NCBI RefSeq assembly: GCF_014705615.1
Contig: NZ_JACXJA010000003.1
Location: forward strand, 62,001-126,000
DNA: 64,000 nucleotides
Origin: Paenibacillus oceani
Lineage (GTDB): Bacteria; Bacillota; Bacilli; Paenibacillales; NBRC-103111
Direction: 5' to 3'
Shown here: positions 50,335 to 58,839 of the stretch, piece by piece
Layout of the letters: each line of letters begins with the position of its first letter
Position numbering within the stretch: position 1 is the first letter of the stretch
The notes under the pieces: model-generated
The model's input: only the letters and a program-made list of their open reading frames with translations
Told to the model about the DNA's origin: nothing
The model's database searches: none
Position numbers and translations under genes: made by a program

Positions 50335-51297
50335 ATGGCAAGATCACGTCGCATGCTGGCGGTAGGGATGACGCTTCTGCTCGTTCTGGCGGTAGGTTTG
50401 ACAGGATGCGGAGCAACCAATAACGAGACGCCGGCAGTTGGCCAGACGGATTCGAACGAGGGGAAAACAAGGGTTGTCAAAGGGGAGTTCGGAGACGTTA
50501 CGATTCCCGTCAAGCCGAACAAGGTTGCGGGGATTTACGTTGAGGATTATTTGCAGGCGCTCGGCGTAACGCCGGTCGTCCAGTGGTATCATCCGAACTG
50601 GGGCAAGCAGGACTATTTGGGTCTGAACGTGCCGACGTTCGATACGACCGGGAGCATCGAGCCGCTGGTCGCGGCCGGTCCCGATCTGATCATCGTCGAC
50701 GGCGGGGCGGATGTGGCCAAGTACGAGCTGTACTCCAAAGTGGCGCCGACGTATCGTCTACCGGAAGCCGTGCTGCAGAGCCCGCCGGAAATATTAAGGA
50801 AAATTGCCGATGTGCTCGGCATCCCGGAGAAAGTCGAAAGCGTGCTGGCGGAATACAATCAGAAAATGACGGATGCGAAGGCGAAGCTTGACAAAGCGGT
50901 CGGCGAACAGACGGTGGCGGTCGTCCGGATTAACGTGGGAGACAAATCGCTGGCTCTGTTCGGCATCAATAACCGGTATACCGGCAACATTTACTCCGAG
51001 CTCGGACTCGCGCCGCACCGTTTCGTCAAGGAAATGAAGGAGTTCCAGGCCGTCTTGTCCGAGGAGAAACTTCCCGAGCTGGATGCGGATCATCTGATCG
51101 TGTTTCCATCCAACGGAAGCTGGACGTCCGAGGAGAACAAGGAAGCGGTCAAGCTGCTGGACAGCCCGCTGTGGAAATCGCTTCCCGCCGTCAAAAACGG
51201 GCATGTGTACAAAGCGGAGCGGACGCATTGGCAGTCCGGCGCGATTACGGCCAATAAGATGAAAACGGACGATGTTTTGAAGTGGCTTGTTAAATAA
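50335..51297 (+). CDS. Iron-siderophore ABC transporter binding lipoprotein
   Basis: A 320-residue lipoprotein with signal peptide and lipobox LTGC (about residue 23). The mature part is a class III (FecB/FhuD-type) binding protein: VAGIYVEDYLQALGVTPVVQ, AAGPDLIIVDGG, the long backbone helix and WKSLPAVKNGHVYKAERTHW near the end. It captures a ferri-siderophore for FecCD permeases such as those at 41878-43963. AGGAG precedes the ATG at 50335; an upstream TTG frame at 50278 would overlap the Fur box. Its binding domain resembles the sensor domain of the next gene (for example LG-TPVV--H--WG-Q-YLGL in both). Confidence 0.9.
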   Translation: MARSRRMLAVGMTLLLVLAVGLTGCGATNNETPAVGQTDSNEGKTRVVKGEFGDVTIPVKPNKVAGIYVEDYLQALGVTPVVQWYHPNWGKQDYLGLNVPTFDTTGSIEPLVAAGPDLIIVDGGADVAKYELYSKVAPTYRLPEAVLQSPPEILRKIADVLGIPEKVESVLAEYNQKMTDAKAKLDKAVGEQTVAVVRINVGDKSLALFGINNRYTGNIYSELGLAPHRFVKEMKEFQAVLSEEKLPELDADHLIVFPSNGSWTSEENKEAVKLLDSPLWKSLPAVKNGHVYKAERTHWQSGAITANKMKTDDVLKWLVK

Positions 51298-51334
51298 AGA
51301 GACATGCCCCGCAGATCGGATGAAGCGGGCAAAG

Positions 51335-51374
51335 GGAAAGCCGTCAACACCCAGTTGATGAGCTTTCCTTTTTT
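51335..51374 (+). terminator. Terminator of the siderophore-binding lipoprotein gene
   Basis: GGAAAGC--TCAAC and GTTGA---GCTTTCC form a two-part stem, followed by TTTTTT. The 3' arm and loop overlap the -35 of the next gene's promoter. Confidence 0.78.
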
Positions 51375-51410
51375 CTATATACTAATATTTGAAAATGATA
51401 ACCATTCTCG
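51355..51410 (+). promoter_or_regulatory. Promoter and Fur box 6 of the second Btr-like regulator
   Basis: TTGATG (51355-51360), 17-bp spacer, TATACT (51378-51383), then TGAAAATGATAACCATTCTC (51390-51409), a recognisable but imperfect Fur box. The -35 lies inside the terminator of the previous gene. Confidence 0.65.
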
Positions 51411-51426
51411 TTGTAGGTGAGCCAAA

Positions 51427-53055
51427 ATGAAACAGGTAACGGAGCCGGCCTCGTTGGTCCGGACTTTGTTTTATGTGCTGAAGGATATCCAGTATAACGT
51501 ACGAGCTTCGAAATGGCAGGAGCACGGCAAGAACGGCGGTCATTACACCATATGGGTCATTACCGGAGGTTCCGGAACGATCGCTATCGGCGGCAACCGG
51601 CTTCCGCTCGGCCGGGGGACGTGTTGTCTCGCCGCTCCGGATACGGCTGCCGAGCTGACGGCGGGTGAGGACGGCCTGATCTGCTATCGGGTCTCGTTCG
51701 AGTCGTGGAGCGTATGCGGGGCAGGACCCGGCTCTGCCTCCGGCCGGAACGAGCCGCCCGGCGGCGGATTTCCGTTTCAGGGAGAAGCGCGGTGTCATCC
51801 GTTCTCCACTTGTTTGGACTATTTGGAATCGATCCACCGCCACCGGGATTCGGAAGACGATCTGGAGCAGCTGGACAACCATGTGAGGTTTCAGGAATGG
51901 ATGCGGTTCCTCTTGGCGCAAAATCGTTCCTCGAGCTATGAAGGAAATATGCGCAAAGCGGTGGAGCAATCGATCGAGGTGATTAAGGAGCAGTACCAGG
52001 ACGTGTGGACGGTGAACGCGCTGGCGGACCGGGCGAATGTCGCACGTTGGCAGTACTCGCGTCTGTTTAAGGAGCTGACCGGACAAATTCCGCTGGATTA
52101 CTTGAACGGGGTCCGGATCGACCGCGCCAAAAAGCTGCTGCTGACGACGGACGACCGGCTGTACGACATCGCCCAAAACGTCGGCTTCAATAACGAATAT
52201 TATTTCAACCGCCGGTTCAAGCAGACGCTCGGGATCTCTCCCGGCCAGTTCCGCCGCCATTACCGGGAAAATGCCCGCGTGTTCGCTCCTTTCCTGGAAG
52301 ATTTTCTAGTGGCGCTCGGCATTACGCCGGTCGTCGAATGCTCCCACCGCGGCTGGGGGAGACAGGAATACCTCGGCTTGCACGATGTGCCCGTCCTTGA
52401 CCTGGCGGAGGAGGATGAAGACGATCTATCCCGGCATCACCCGGACTTCATTATGCTGGACAGCGGATTCGACAAATGGATTCCGAACGACCGGCTGGGC
52501 CGGCTGGCCCCGACCTTCCATATGCCGCATCCGGGCGAGGACTGGCGCTCGACGCTGCATAACGCGGCGCGTCTGCTCGGGCGGACGGACCGGGTGGAGG
52601 AAGTGATCCGGCATTATGAGCAGAAAGCGCGCGACGCCCGCAGCGTGCTCGGCCGGTCGACCCGCGGACAGACGGTCGCCTTTTTACGCATATCGGCGCT
52701 TGGCATAAGTCTGTACGCCGGGCCGGACTACGGTTATACCGGGCCGATCCTGTACAAGGATCTGGGGCTTGCGCCGCATTCCCTCGTGATAGAGATGGAA
52801 CAGGAGACGAGAAAGATGACGTTGCCTCCGGAATGGCTGGAGCGGCTGGATGCGGACCATCTCTTTATTACGTTCGACCGTCGGCATTCCTCCGTGCCGG
52901 GAGAGGAACGGGAGATGCTGGAGACGGCTTCGTGGCATGCGCTGCCCGCGGTAAAGCAGCAGTGCGTATACGAGGTCGATTTTATGACCTGGATGAACTA
53001 CGGGGTGATCTCCAACAGCAAAAAGATCGACGACGTGCTGAAGGTGCTCGCTTGA
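51427..53055 (+). CDS. Second Btr-like AraC regulator fused to a siderophore-binding domain
   Basis: A 542-residue protein without signal peptide. It has a cupin-like N-domain (about 35-100), an AraC domain (about 190-285: WTVNALADRANVARWQYSRLF, LYDIAQNVGFNNEYYFNRRFKQTLG) and a FecB-like binding fold (about 290-542). The binding fold shares its first strand and loops with the lipoprotein just upstream (VALGITPVVECSHRGWGRQEY), its glycines and tyrosines (YTGPILYKDLGLAPH against YTGNIYSELGLAPH), and its end (WHALPAVKQQCVYEV). It should sense the same ferri-siderophore in the cytoplasm that the lipoprotein captures outside. An AraC-type target could be the lipoprotein gene itself. GTAGGTGAG precedes the ATG. 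Confidence 0.87.
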   Translation: MKQVTEPASLVRTLFYVLKDIQYNVRASKWQEHGKNGGHYTIWVITGGSGTIAIGGNRLPLGRGTCCLAAPDTAAELTAGEDGLICYRVSFESWSVCGAGPGSASGRNEPPGGGFPFQGEARCHPFSTCLDYLESIHRHRDSEDDLEQLDNHVRFQEWMRFLLAQNRSSSYEGNMRKAVEQSIEVIKEQYQDVWTVNALADRANVARWQYSRLFKELTGQIPLDYLNGVRIDRAKKLLLTTDDRLYDIAQNVGFNNEYYFNRRFKQTLGISPGQFRRHYRENARVFAPFLEDFLVALGITPVVECSHRGWGRQEYLGLHDVPVLDLAEEDEDDLSRHHPDFIMLDSGFDKWIPNDRLGRLAPTFHMPHPGEDWRSTLHNAARLLGRTDRVEEVIRHYEQKARDARSVLGRSTRGQTVAFLRISALGISLYAGPDYGYTGPILYKDLGLAPHSLVIEMEQETRKMTLPPEWLERLDADHLFITFDRRHSSVPGEEREMLETASWHALPAVKQQCVYEVDFMTWMNYGVISNSKKIDDVLKVLA

Positions 53056-53248
53056 CAGGCAGGGGCATTAGCTTCTGCGGCCCGCTCTTTCGGGGGCGCG
53101 CTGTCTGTCGGCCAGCCGGCGTCAAGCGGCGATCGCACCCGCCCTGTACATTCGCGCCGGGAGCCGCGTGCGATCGCTGCTTCCGCTTACGCAGTCGCTT
53201 CCTTATCCAAGCGTAGAGCTGGAACAGGGAACGGCTGCGTTTTTGGGT

Positions 53249-53905
53249 TTAGGAAGCGTTGCCATCTCCAGCAGGCCCTTCGTGTATGGGGCATCTGCCC
53301 GAATATTTCCGCATCAGTTCCGCCGTCTGCAGGTCGCCTTCCGTTCCCCGCTCCTCCAATCCGCCGCATACCCGTTCGAACCGCTCCTCGTTCAAATGTT
53401 GGCCGAAGGCGAATTTGGCGGTAAGCGAATCCGCCGCCAGCCGCAGGACGGCCACGCCGCGAATACGCGGCATGTAATCCGGATCGGCCGGATCGATCGG
53501 CTCGTAGCCGCCTTCGGGCTGCAGCTTGCGCATCAGCGCCCCGAGCACCTCCGCTTTCTCCTCGACGTTTTCTACAAGCTCCGCCTGCCCGCGGATCAGG
53601 ACGGATTTGAAATAGGCGGTCGCCGGGCAGGCCAGCTTCGGATCGCTGAAGTAGGAAGGGACGATGGCGTATTCTTTGCTGACGGAAAATGCCACTTTAC
53701 CGCTCGTCCGGATCATCTCCATCTTGTGCCCCGCCTTGCTGCCGTGCAAATAGACCTGATTGCGGTGATAGACGTAGTTGATCGGTACGGCATACGGCCA
53801 CTCCTCGCCTTGCATCGCCAGCGTTCCGTAGCTCATCTCGCTCATAAACCGGTTAATCTCTTCTTCGGACGTCATCTCGTACGCAGTTCTTCGGATTGTG
53901 CTCAT
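53249..53905 (-). CDS. Pyridoxamine 5'-phosphate oxidase-related flavoprotein (NimA-like)
   Basis: A 218-residue split-barrel FMN-binding protein. IRRTAYEMTSEEEINRFMSE, YGTLAMQGEEWPYAVPINYV, VYLHGSKAGHKMEMIR and CPATAYFKSVLIRGQAELVE fit the PNPOx-like/5-nitroimidazole reductase group. The role is probably reduction or binding of flavin substrates or heme; a true PdxH function is unlikely. It is divergent from a MocR regulator whose usual cofactor is PLP, and the two probably form a regulator-target pair with a shared 219-base promoter region. Confidence 0.83.
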   Translation of the reverse strand: MSTIRRTAYEMTSEEEINRFMSEMSYGTLAMQGEEWPYAVPINYVYHRNQVYLHGSKAGHKMEMIRTSGKVAFSVSKEYAIVPSYFSDPKLACPATAYFKSVLIRGQAELVENVEEKAEVLGALMRKLQPEGGYEPIDPADPDYMPRIRGVAVLRLAADSLTAKFAFGQHLNEERFERVCGGLEERGTEGDLQTAELMRKYSGRCPIHEGPAGDGNAS

Positions 53906-54124
53906 ACGGTCGGGCCCCCTTCAACTTTTTCTTATCTTAAACAAAAGATTGACAACAGAAAAGCGCCAATTATGATAGAAATCAATAGACCATTAAGGCG
54001 TTGGCTGCCGGGTTCGTGATTTTGTTGGCGGATTCGGCTGTGAACTAAAGCCGCGGGAGAGTTGGTTTTGCGCATCTGCGGTTCTTGAGGCGGACGGACC
54101 AGTCGAAAGGGAGGAGTCGTGCAA

Positions 54125-55621
54125 ATGACCGATTTTCATCTGCCACTTAATTTATATTTGGAGCGGTATCCGTTGAAATACTCCGCTTTGTATCATGCGT
54201 TAAGGGATGCGGTCGCATCCGGCCGGCTGGAGTATGGCATGAAGCTGCCGTCGAGCCGGGAGCTTGGCGGGTTGTACGGGCTGTCCCGCGGCGTCGTCAG
54301 CCAGGTGTACGAGATGCTGGCGGCGGAGGGGTACGTCGTGTCCGGAGTCGGCCGGGGGACGTTCGTCGCTTACCGGCATGACCGTCAGCCGGGGGGCGGA
54401 GCGAACGTGCAGACCGAATTCGAGCTGTCCGCATGGGGGCGGCGGATGTCCGGGCTGCCGCTGCGCCAGCCGGCTTCCGGGACGGACGGCGACATTCGCT
54501 TCGTGATCGGGTACAGCGACCGCAATCATTTCCCCAAGGAGGCTTGGAACCGCACGTTGTACGCCCAGGTGAGGGGGATGCACGGTTCGTATTACGGCGA
54601 CGGATTCGCTTCGCAAGGGCATCTGGCGCTGCGGGAGGCGATCTGCCGCCACCTGCTTCGGACGCGAGGTATCGAAGCGGTGCCCTCGTCCATCGCGATC
54701 GTCAACGGATCGATGCAGGCGATCGCGCTGCTCGCCCAACTGCTGATCGACCCCGGAGACCCGGTCGTCACGGAAAATCCGTGTTATTCCGGCATCTTGT
54801 CCGCGATCCGGGCGGCCGGAGGCGAAGCGGTCGCCGCCTGCACCGACCGGCATGGACTCGTTCCGGACGACTGGGAGGCCAAGCTCATCTTCGTCACGCC
54901 GAGCCGGCAATTCCCGACGGGAGCGGTGCTCAGTCTGGAGCGGCGGCAGCAGTTGCTCGCCTGGGCGTCCCGGCGGGGAGCGGTCGTCGTCGAGGACGAT
55001 TACGACAGCGAGTTCCGTCACCTGGGCAGGCCGATCGAGCCGCTTAAGCTGCTTGACCGCGAAGACCGGGTCGTGTACATCGGCACCTTCTCGCTGACGA
55101 TGATGCACCATTTCCGGATCGGCTATGCGGTGCTGCCGGCGGCGCTCCGGGAGCCTTTTCTGCGGGCCCGTCAGCTGTTCGAGCCGCATCCGACCGCGAT
55201 CCTCGAGCAGCGGGCGCTCGCCTCGTTTATGAACGGAGGCGAATATGAACGCCATTTGCGCCGGATGGGACGGTTATACAGCCGCAAATTCGAGCTGCTT
55301 CAAAGCTTGCTGACGGACACGGAGGAGCTGGCCGAATTGTTCGAGCCGGTGGCCTCCGACGCGGGGCTGCACCTGTTTGCGTTGTGGAAACGATCTGCTG
55401 ATGAGTATGACCGATTCCGCCAGTTCTGCTACGATTCAGGAGTCACTTGGACGGACGGCACCGGTTATTACCTGGAACGTCCGGTCCCGTCCGCCTGCTT
55501 TGGCTTCGCCCATTTGGAGGAAACCGAAATCAAGGAAGGCATCTCCCGGATGGCGGCAGCGCGTACCGCACGATTCAGCGGGGAAGAATTCGGACTGATT
55601 CCATGCTCGAAGCGGCAATGA
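54125..55621 (+). CDS. MocR/GntR-family regulator with aminotransferase-like domain lacking the PLP lysine
   Basis: A 498-residue regulator. Residues about 12-80 are a GntR winged helix (PLKYSALYHALRDAVASGRL, KLPSSRELGGLYGLSRGVVSQVY); residues about 130-490 are a fold-type I aminotransferase domain (NPCYSGILSAIRAAGGEA, VEDDYDSEFRHLGRPIEPLKLL). In MocR proteins PLP is bound by the lysine of GTFSK-T; here the motif is GTFSLTMMHHFRIGY, with Leu (CTG, 55094-55096) at residue 324. The usual H of TPSHQ-PTG is also Arg (residue 261). It may bind a ligand without a Schiff base. GGGAGGAG is 8 bases before the ATG at 54125; GTG at 54119 is too close. Confidence 0.87.
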   Translation: MTDFHLPLNLYLERYPLKYSALYHALRDAVASGRLEYGMKLPSSRELGGLYGLSRGVVSQVYEMLAAEGYVVSGVGRGTFVAYRHDRQPGGGANVQTEFELSAWGRRMSGLPLRQPASGTDGDIRFVIGYSDRNHFPKEAWNRTLYAQVRGMHGSYYGDGFASQGHLALREAICRHLLRTRGIEAVPSSIAIVNGSMQAIALLAQLLIDPGDPVVTENPCYSGILSAIRAAGGEAVAACTDRHGLVPDDWEAKLIFVTPSRQFPTGAVLSLERRQQLLAWASRRGAVVVEDDYDSEFRHLGRPIEPLKLLDREDRVVYIGTFSLTMMHHFRIGYAVLPAALREPFLRARQLFEPHPTAILEQRALASFMNGGEYERHLRRMGRLYSRKFELLQSLLTDTEELAELFEPVASDAGLHLFALWKRSADEYDRFRQFCYDSGVTWTDGTGYYLERPVPSACFGFAHLEETEIKEGISRMAAARTARFSGEEFGLIPCSKRQ

Positions 55622-55696
55622 AGGGCATACGGGAAGCTTGGCGGATGACTTGACGGCCCGGCTGGAGAGAGGGAGCGTAAGCCGCAATAGAAGGAG

Positions 55697-55925
55697 TCGC
55701 TTGGCGAGGCTATTGCCGGCAATGCCGTTCGGTCGGTTTGGTTAATTCCAGCGTCGTACCGTCGCCTTGAACCAGGCCAAGCCCGACGGAAGTTTCGATG
55801 CTGCTCCTGCGGGAAGGATCGACCTGTGCCTCATCGCCTTCCGGCAGCGCGCCTTGGCTCTGCACGCGAGCTCAGGTCGCCTGCACGAAGATCCACAGCA
55901 GTTCCTGGATTTGAATCTATCGTAA
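55697..55925 (-). pseudogene. Possible degenerate coding remnant with in-frame TGA
   Basis: A minus-strand frame reads IQELLWIFVQAT, then TGA (near 55875), then ARVQSQGALPEGDEAQ, VDPSRRSSIETSVGLGLVQ and GDGTTLELTKPTERHCRQ to TAG 55697-55699 region. Composition is protein-like on both sides of the stop. No start codon, no family recognised. Apart from this and the terminator, 55622-56079 is empty. Confidence 0.3.
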
Positions 55926-55949
55926 GGTCGTCCGGATTGGCGGCACAAC

Positions 55950-55991
55950 AAAAACATCCCGGACCGCTTTCAAGAAGAAAGCGTCGGGATG
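55950..55991 (-). terminator. Terminator of psd
   Basis: On the minus strand CATCCCG and CGCTTTC pair with GAAAGCG and CGGGATG around TTCTT with a small bulge, then TTTTTG. It lies about 90 bases past the psd stop. Confidence 0.75.
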
Positions 55992-56079
55992 CAGGGCTGT
56001 GAAGACTCCGTCTTCCGGAGCCTCGATTTGGTTGTTGTTCCGTCTGTCGTATGCAAGCGGACGGATGTCCATGCGCAGG

Positions 56080-56865
56080 TCATTTGCCGATTAGCGTGCC
56101 CAGCGACTCGCCCATCTTTACTTTGCTGCCGACGGCGAGGTCGGATCGCGGCACGAAGATGTCGTTCTCGGTTAACAGGACGACGGTCGAGCCGAACTCG
56201 AAATAGGCCAGATCGCCGCCACGCTCCAGCTTGTCCGGAAGCGGTTCCGCATACCGGATGCTGCTTACGTTGAGAGCGCCTACCTTAACGACGGCAATCT
56301 CTCCGCACTCGTGATCGATATACGTAATCAGCCGCTCGTTCCGGCTTAACACCCGCTTCATCTCACGAAGACCGAAATCGTTGACCGGGTACACTTTTCC
56401 TTTGACATGCTCCTTCTCCACAATCGTCCCGGTAACGGGGGAGTGAATCCGGTGATAGTCGGTGGGGCTTAAATACAGCACAAAAAAGAAACCGTTCCGG
56501 TAGTTTAACGTTCTTGGGGAACGGTTGAGCAGTTCATCTACGGTATAGTCCTGGCCTTTGACGTTCAGCATCGTGCCCGATTGAATCGATCCCATGCCGG
56601 TTATAAGCGCATCCACGGGGCTCAGCAGCGCGTCGGCCCGTTCGGCGAGCGGGCGAAGGCCCGGTTTCAGGCGCCGGGTAAAAAACTCGTTCAGCGACCG
56701 GTATTCCCCGATCGTCTTCTCCGCATCCTCGATCGGGATGCCGTAGGATTTGGCGAATTGCGGAATAAAGTACCGGCTTGCCTTGGATTTTGCAAAAGCG
56801 CCGGTCATGCGGGACACCCACTTGCGTGAGGAGAGTTCAGTCAATAGTCGAAATAACGGTTTCAT
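56080..56865 (-). CDS. psd: Phosphatidylserine decarboxylase proenzyme
   Basis: A 261-residue enzyme that makes phosphatidylethanolamine at the membrane. The self-cleavage motif is FGST (YFEFGSTVVLL, Ser at 226), giving a 36-residue pyruvoyl alpha chain; the LGST form is more usual, but FGST is known in short Gram-positive enzymes. SPTDYHRIHSPV and GTIVEKEHVKGKVYPVND with conserved H are also present, and the N-terminal SLNEFFTRRLKPGLRP matches the family. Transcribed alone. No pssA gene is adjacent in the window. Confidence 0.92.
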   Translation of the reverse strand: MKPLFRLLTELSSRKWVSRMTGAFAKSKASRYFIPQFAKSYGIPIEDAEKTIGEYRSLNEFFTRRLKPGLRPLAERADALLSPVDALITGMGSIQSGTMLNVKGQDYTVDELLNRSPRTLNYRNGFFFVLYLSPTDYHRIHSPVTGTIVEKEHVKGKVYPVNDFGLREMKRVLSRNERLITYIDHECGEIAVVKVGALNVSSIRYAEPLPDKLERGGDLAYFEFGSTVVLLTENDIFVPRSDLAVGSKVKMGESLGTLIGK

Positions 56866-57070
56866 TCAGTTTGTCCACCTGTTCCGTTCCCCGTCGTTAA
56901 GCGGTCCCGGTGCCGAAGCGGGAAAGCGTTCGGCCGCGCCGCCGGGGGCAATCATACCTTAGTTTGACACAGAAACGAACGAAGCGCAACAAGCGCGGTC
57001 CCATGCAGGCGAATCCCGGTCTCGGCCGTTCCGGCGGGAGCCGGAAGACGACTCGTCGGGAGCGGTCTGA

Positions 57071-57307
57071 TCAGCCGCCTGACGCGATATCCTGACGCTC
57101 GTTTTTGTTGCTGCGCTTATATTCCTGGCAGGACAGACAGGTAGCGGTATTCGTATGTACCGGGATGGAGCAGCCGGAATACTTGACGCATTGTATCGGC
57201 GTTTTGTCTTCGGGATCCAAGGAGATTTGCACACAGAAGCGGCACCCGGAAATTAATTCGTGCGTGACGTTCAGCATCGTCTGCTTCAGCTTGACGATTT
57301 CTTTCAT
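57071..57307 (-). CDS. Small cysteine-rich protein of unknown function
   Basis: A 78-residue protein starting at ATG 57307, with AAAGGAG about 10 bases upstream. It carries six cysteines: two in GCRFC, one in IQC, one in GCSIP and two in CLSCQ, suggesting a metal site such as zinc or a small FeS centre. It ends in a basic, hydrophilic tail. No family is recognised. It is transcribed from its own site in a divergent/convergent setting and has no operon partner; the 205 bases to psd hold nothing evident. Confidence 0.6.
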   Translation of the reverse strand: MKEIVKLKQTMLNVTHELISGCRFCVQISLDPEDKTPIQCVKYSGCSIPVHTNTATCLSCQEYKRSNKNERQDIASGG

Positions 57308-57440
57308 ATTGTTGCGACTCCTTTGTCGACGTATCGGATCCATGGACACACTCCTGCAATAAACCGGATCGTACAGGCTTAACCCTATCGTATCATACCA
57401 AAATGATTATTGTCACTATTTCCCAAATGATCCAGCGCGT

Positions 57441-58304
57441 TTAATCGAGGTCGGCCGGTCTTTGGAGCATGCGTTCCCGGATCTCCCTCCCGGTGGCGGC
57501 AATCGCTTCGTCCAGCGGCGTCGTGGAACCGATGAACGGATGTTTCGCTCCGAACGTATGATCGCCTCCGGCTATGTGAATCCAAGAGACCGACGGAGCG
57601 GCCGATACGAGCTTCTCCGATCCGGACCACAGGCTGCGGAAGTCGTCCGTGCCTTGAATGAGCACGAGCGGTACTTGCAGCTGGGAGATGCGGGCGATCA
57701 GATCGAACCGGTCGCGGTTTCGCTCCAGATCGTCCGCGATGATCTTCTCAAGCGGCATACGCTGCTTCGTGCGCGCGTTGTCAATGTAGGCGATGCCGTC
57801 CTCGCGCATCGCGCGCAGCGCGGGCTCGCCGAATATGGCGGGGAACGACGTCGAGCCGTTCCAGGAGACGACCCCGTCGACCAGCGCCGGTTCATCCAGC
57901 GCCAGCACGATCGACTCGCCGCCGCCGCGGCTGTGGCCTACGAGTATGACCCGTTCCGCCACCGGCTGTATGCCCGCCACCGGCAGCTTGCCTTCGCGAA
58001 CGCGGACGACGACATCTTTTAAATCTTCCAGATCGCCGGTAAACGTTTGCTTTCCGAATTTGTCCAGCTCGTCGAAATCGGTTAGCGATGCCCCGACTCC
58101 GTTACGGGACAGATTAAAGCGTATTACATCGAACGTCTCGGCGAGCCGCCCGGCCGCGTAGGGGAACATCCCCCAGTCCTTGAACCCTTTGAAGCCATGC
58201 ACCAAAATCACGGTCGCCTGCGGGTTCGGGCGCAGCGCCGGGTGGAAATCCCCGCGGATGATCCGCTCCGGTTCTAGCTGATATTGAAACGTAATCGAAC
58301 TCAT
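57441..58304 (-). CDS. Alpha/beta hydrolase
   Basis: A 287-residue serine hydrolase. ILVHGFKGFKDWGMF holds the oxyanion region, GHSRGGGE the nucleophile (Ser at about 132), GTDDFRSLWSG the probable Asp, and GGDHTFGAKHPF the His. It belongs to the dienelactone hydrolase/BAAT-like group; there is no signal peptide, so it is cytosolic. Substrate unknown. The ATG at 58304 follows GGAGGACC; the frame is open to 58373 without ribosome site. Confidence 0.85.
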   Translation of the reverse strand: MSSITFQYQLEPERIIRGDFHPALRPNPQATVILVHGFKGFKDWGMFPYAAGRLAETFDVIRFNLSRNGVGASLTDFDELDKFGKQTFTGDLEDLKDVVVRVREGKLPVAGIQPVAERVILVGHSRGGGESIVLALDEPALVDGVVSWNGSTSFPAIFGEPALRAMREDGIAYIDNARTKQRMPLEKIIADDLERNRDRFDLIARISQLQVPLVLIQGTDDFRSLWSGSEKLVSAAPSVSWIHIAGGDHTFGAKHPFIGSTTPLDEAIAATGREIRERMLQRPADLD

Positions 58305-58539
58305 AGTCAGGTCCTCCAATTCCATATGTAATCGGATACAGCTTTGGGAATCGATGCGCGAATAAGCGGTCACATTCCCATGCGAACTAACGGATCAAAA
58401 TGGTTATCGATAAAGCGCGCCCGTGGTATTGAAACGGTTTGCCTTCATTGAAGCATTGCTGCGGAGCTGTGTCAATTTGGCATGCTCCGAAATGGGCGAA
58501 TCGCTAAAGTATTCGCAGCGTTTGCCGGAAAAGGGGATA

Positions 58540-58567
58540 TTGACAACAACATAAATCGTGTTAAGAT
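58540..58567 (+). promoter_or_regulatory. Sigma-A promoter of the thiamine operon
   Basis: TTGACA (58540-58545), 16-bp spacer, TAAGAT (58562-58567), directly before the TPP aptamer. The rest of the 58305-58560 stretch is empty. Confidence 0.6.
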
Positions 58568-58569
58568 AA

Positions 58570-58674
58570 GGGTGTCACTAGGGGAGCCCGGCAGGGCTGA
58601 GATTGGATGTGCGCACATCCTAGACCCTTCGAACCTGATCTGGATGATGCCAGCGTAGGGAAGTGGGACACCTG
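58570..58674 (+). promoter_or_regulatory. TPP (THI-box) riboswitch
   Basis: The aptamer shows the conserved blocks CTAGGGGAGCCC, GGGCTGAGA, ACCCTTCGAACCTGATCTGG, and GCGTAGGGAAGTGG, closed by GGTGTC and GGACACC. It is followed by a terminator, so thiamine pyrophosphate should stop transcription of the ykoE-tenA operon. Confidence 0.97.
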
Positions 58675-58707
58675 ACCGTTCGAACCGATCGTTTCATTCG
58701 AATGCCA

Positions 58708-58734
58708 GTCCACCTCTAGGGGGTGGACTTTTTT
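58708..58734 (+). terminator. Riboswitch-controlled terminator
   Basis: GTCCACC and GGTGGAC form a 7-bp stem around TCTAGGG, then six Ts. It lies 33 bases past the aptamer and 105 bases before ykoE, as expected of the expression platform. Confidence 0.88.
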
Positions 58735-58839
58735 GCGTCTTATGGGTCCCGGCGATTGCCCGGATTAGGGAGCGAGGCTGTCCGCCGCATGCCGGCAGGC
58801 GGCAAAGAGACATCAATAGGAGAAAGGGAGAGGATACCC

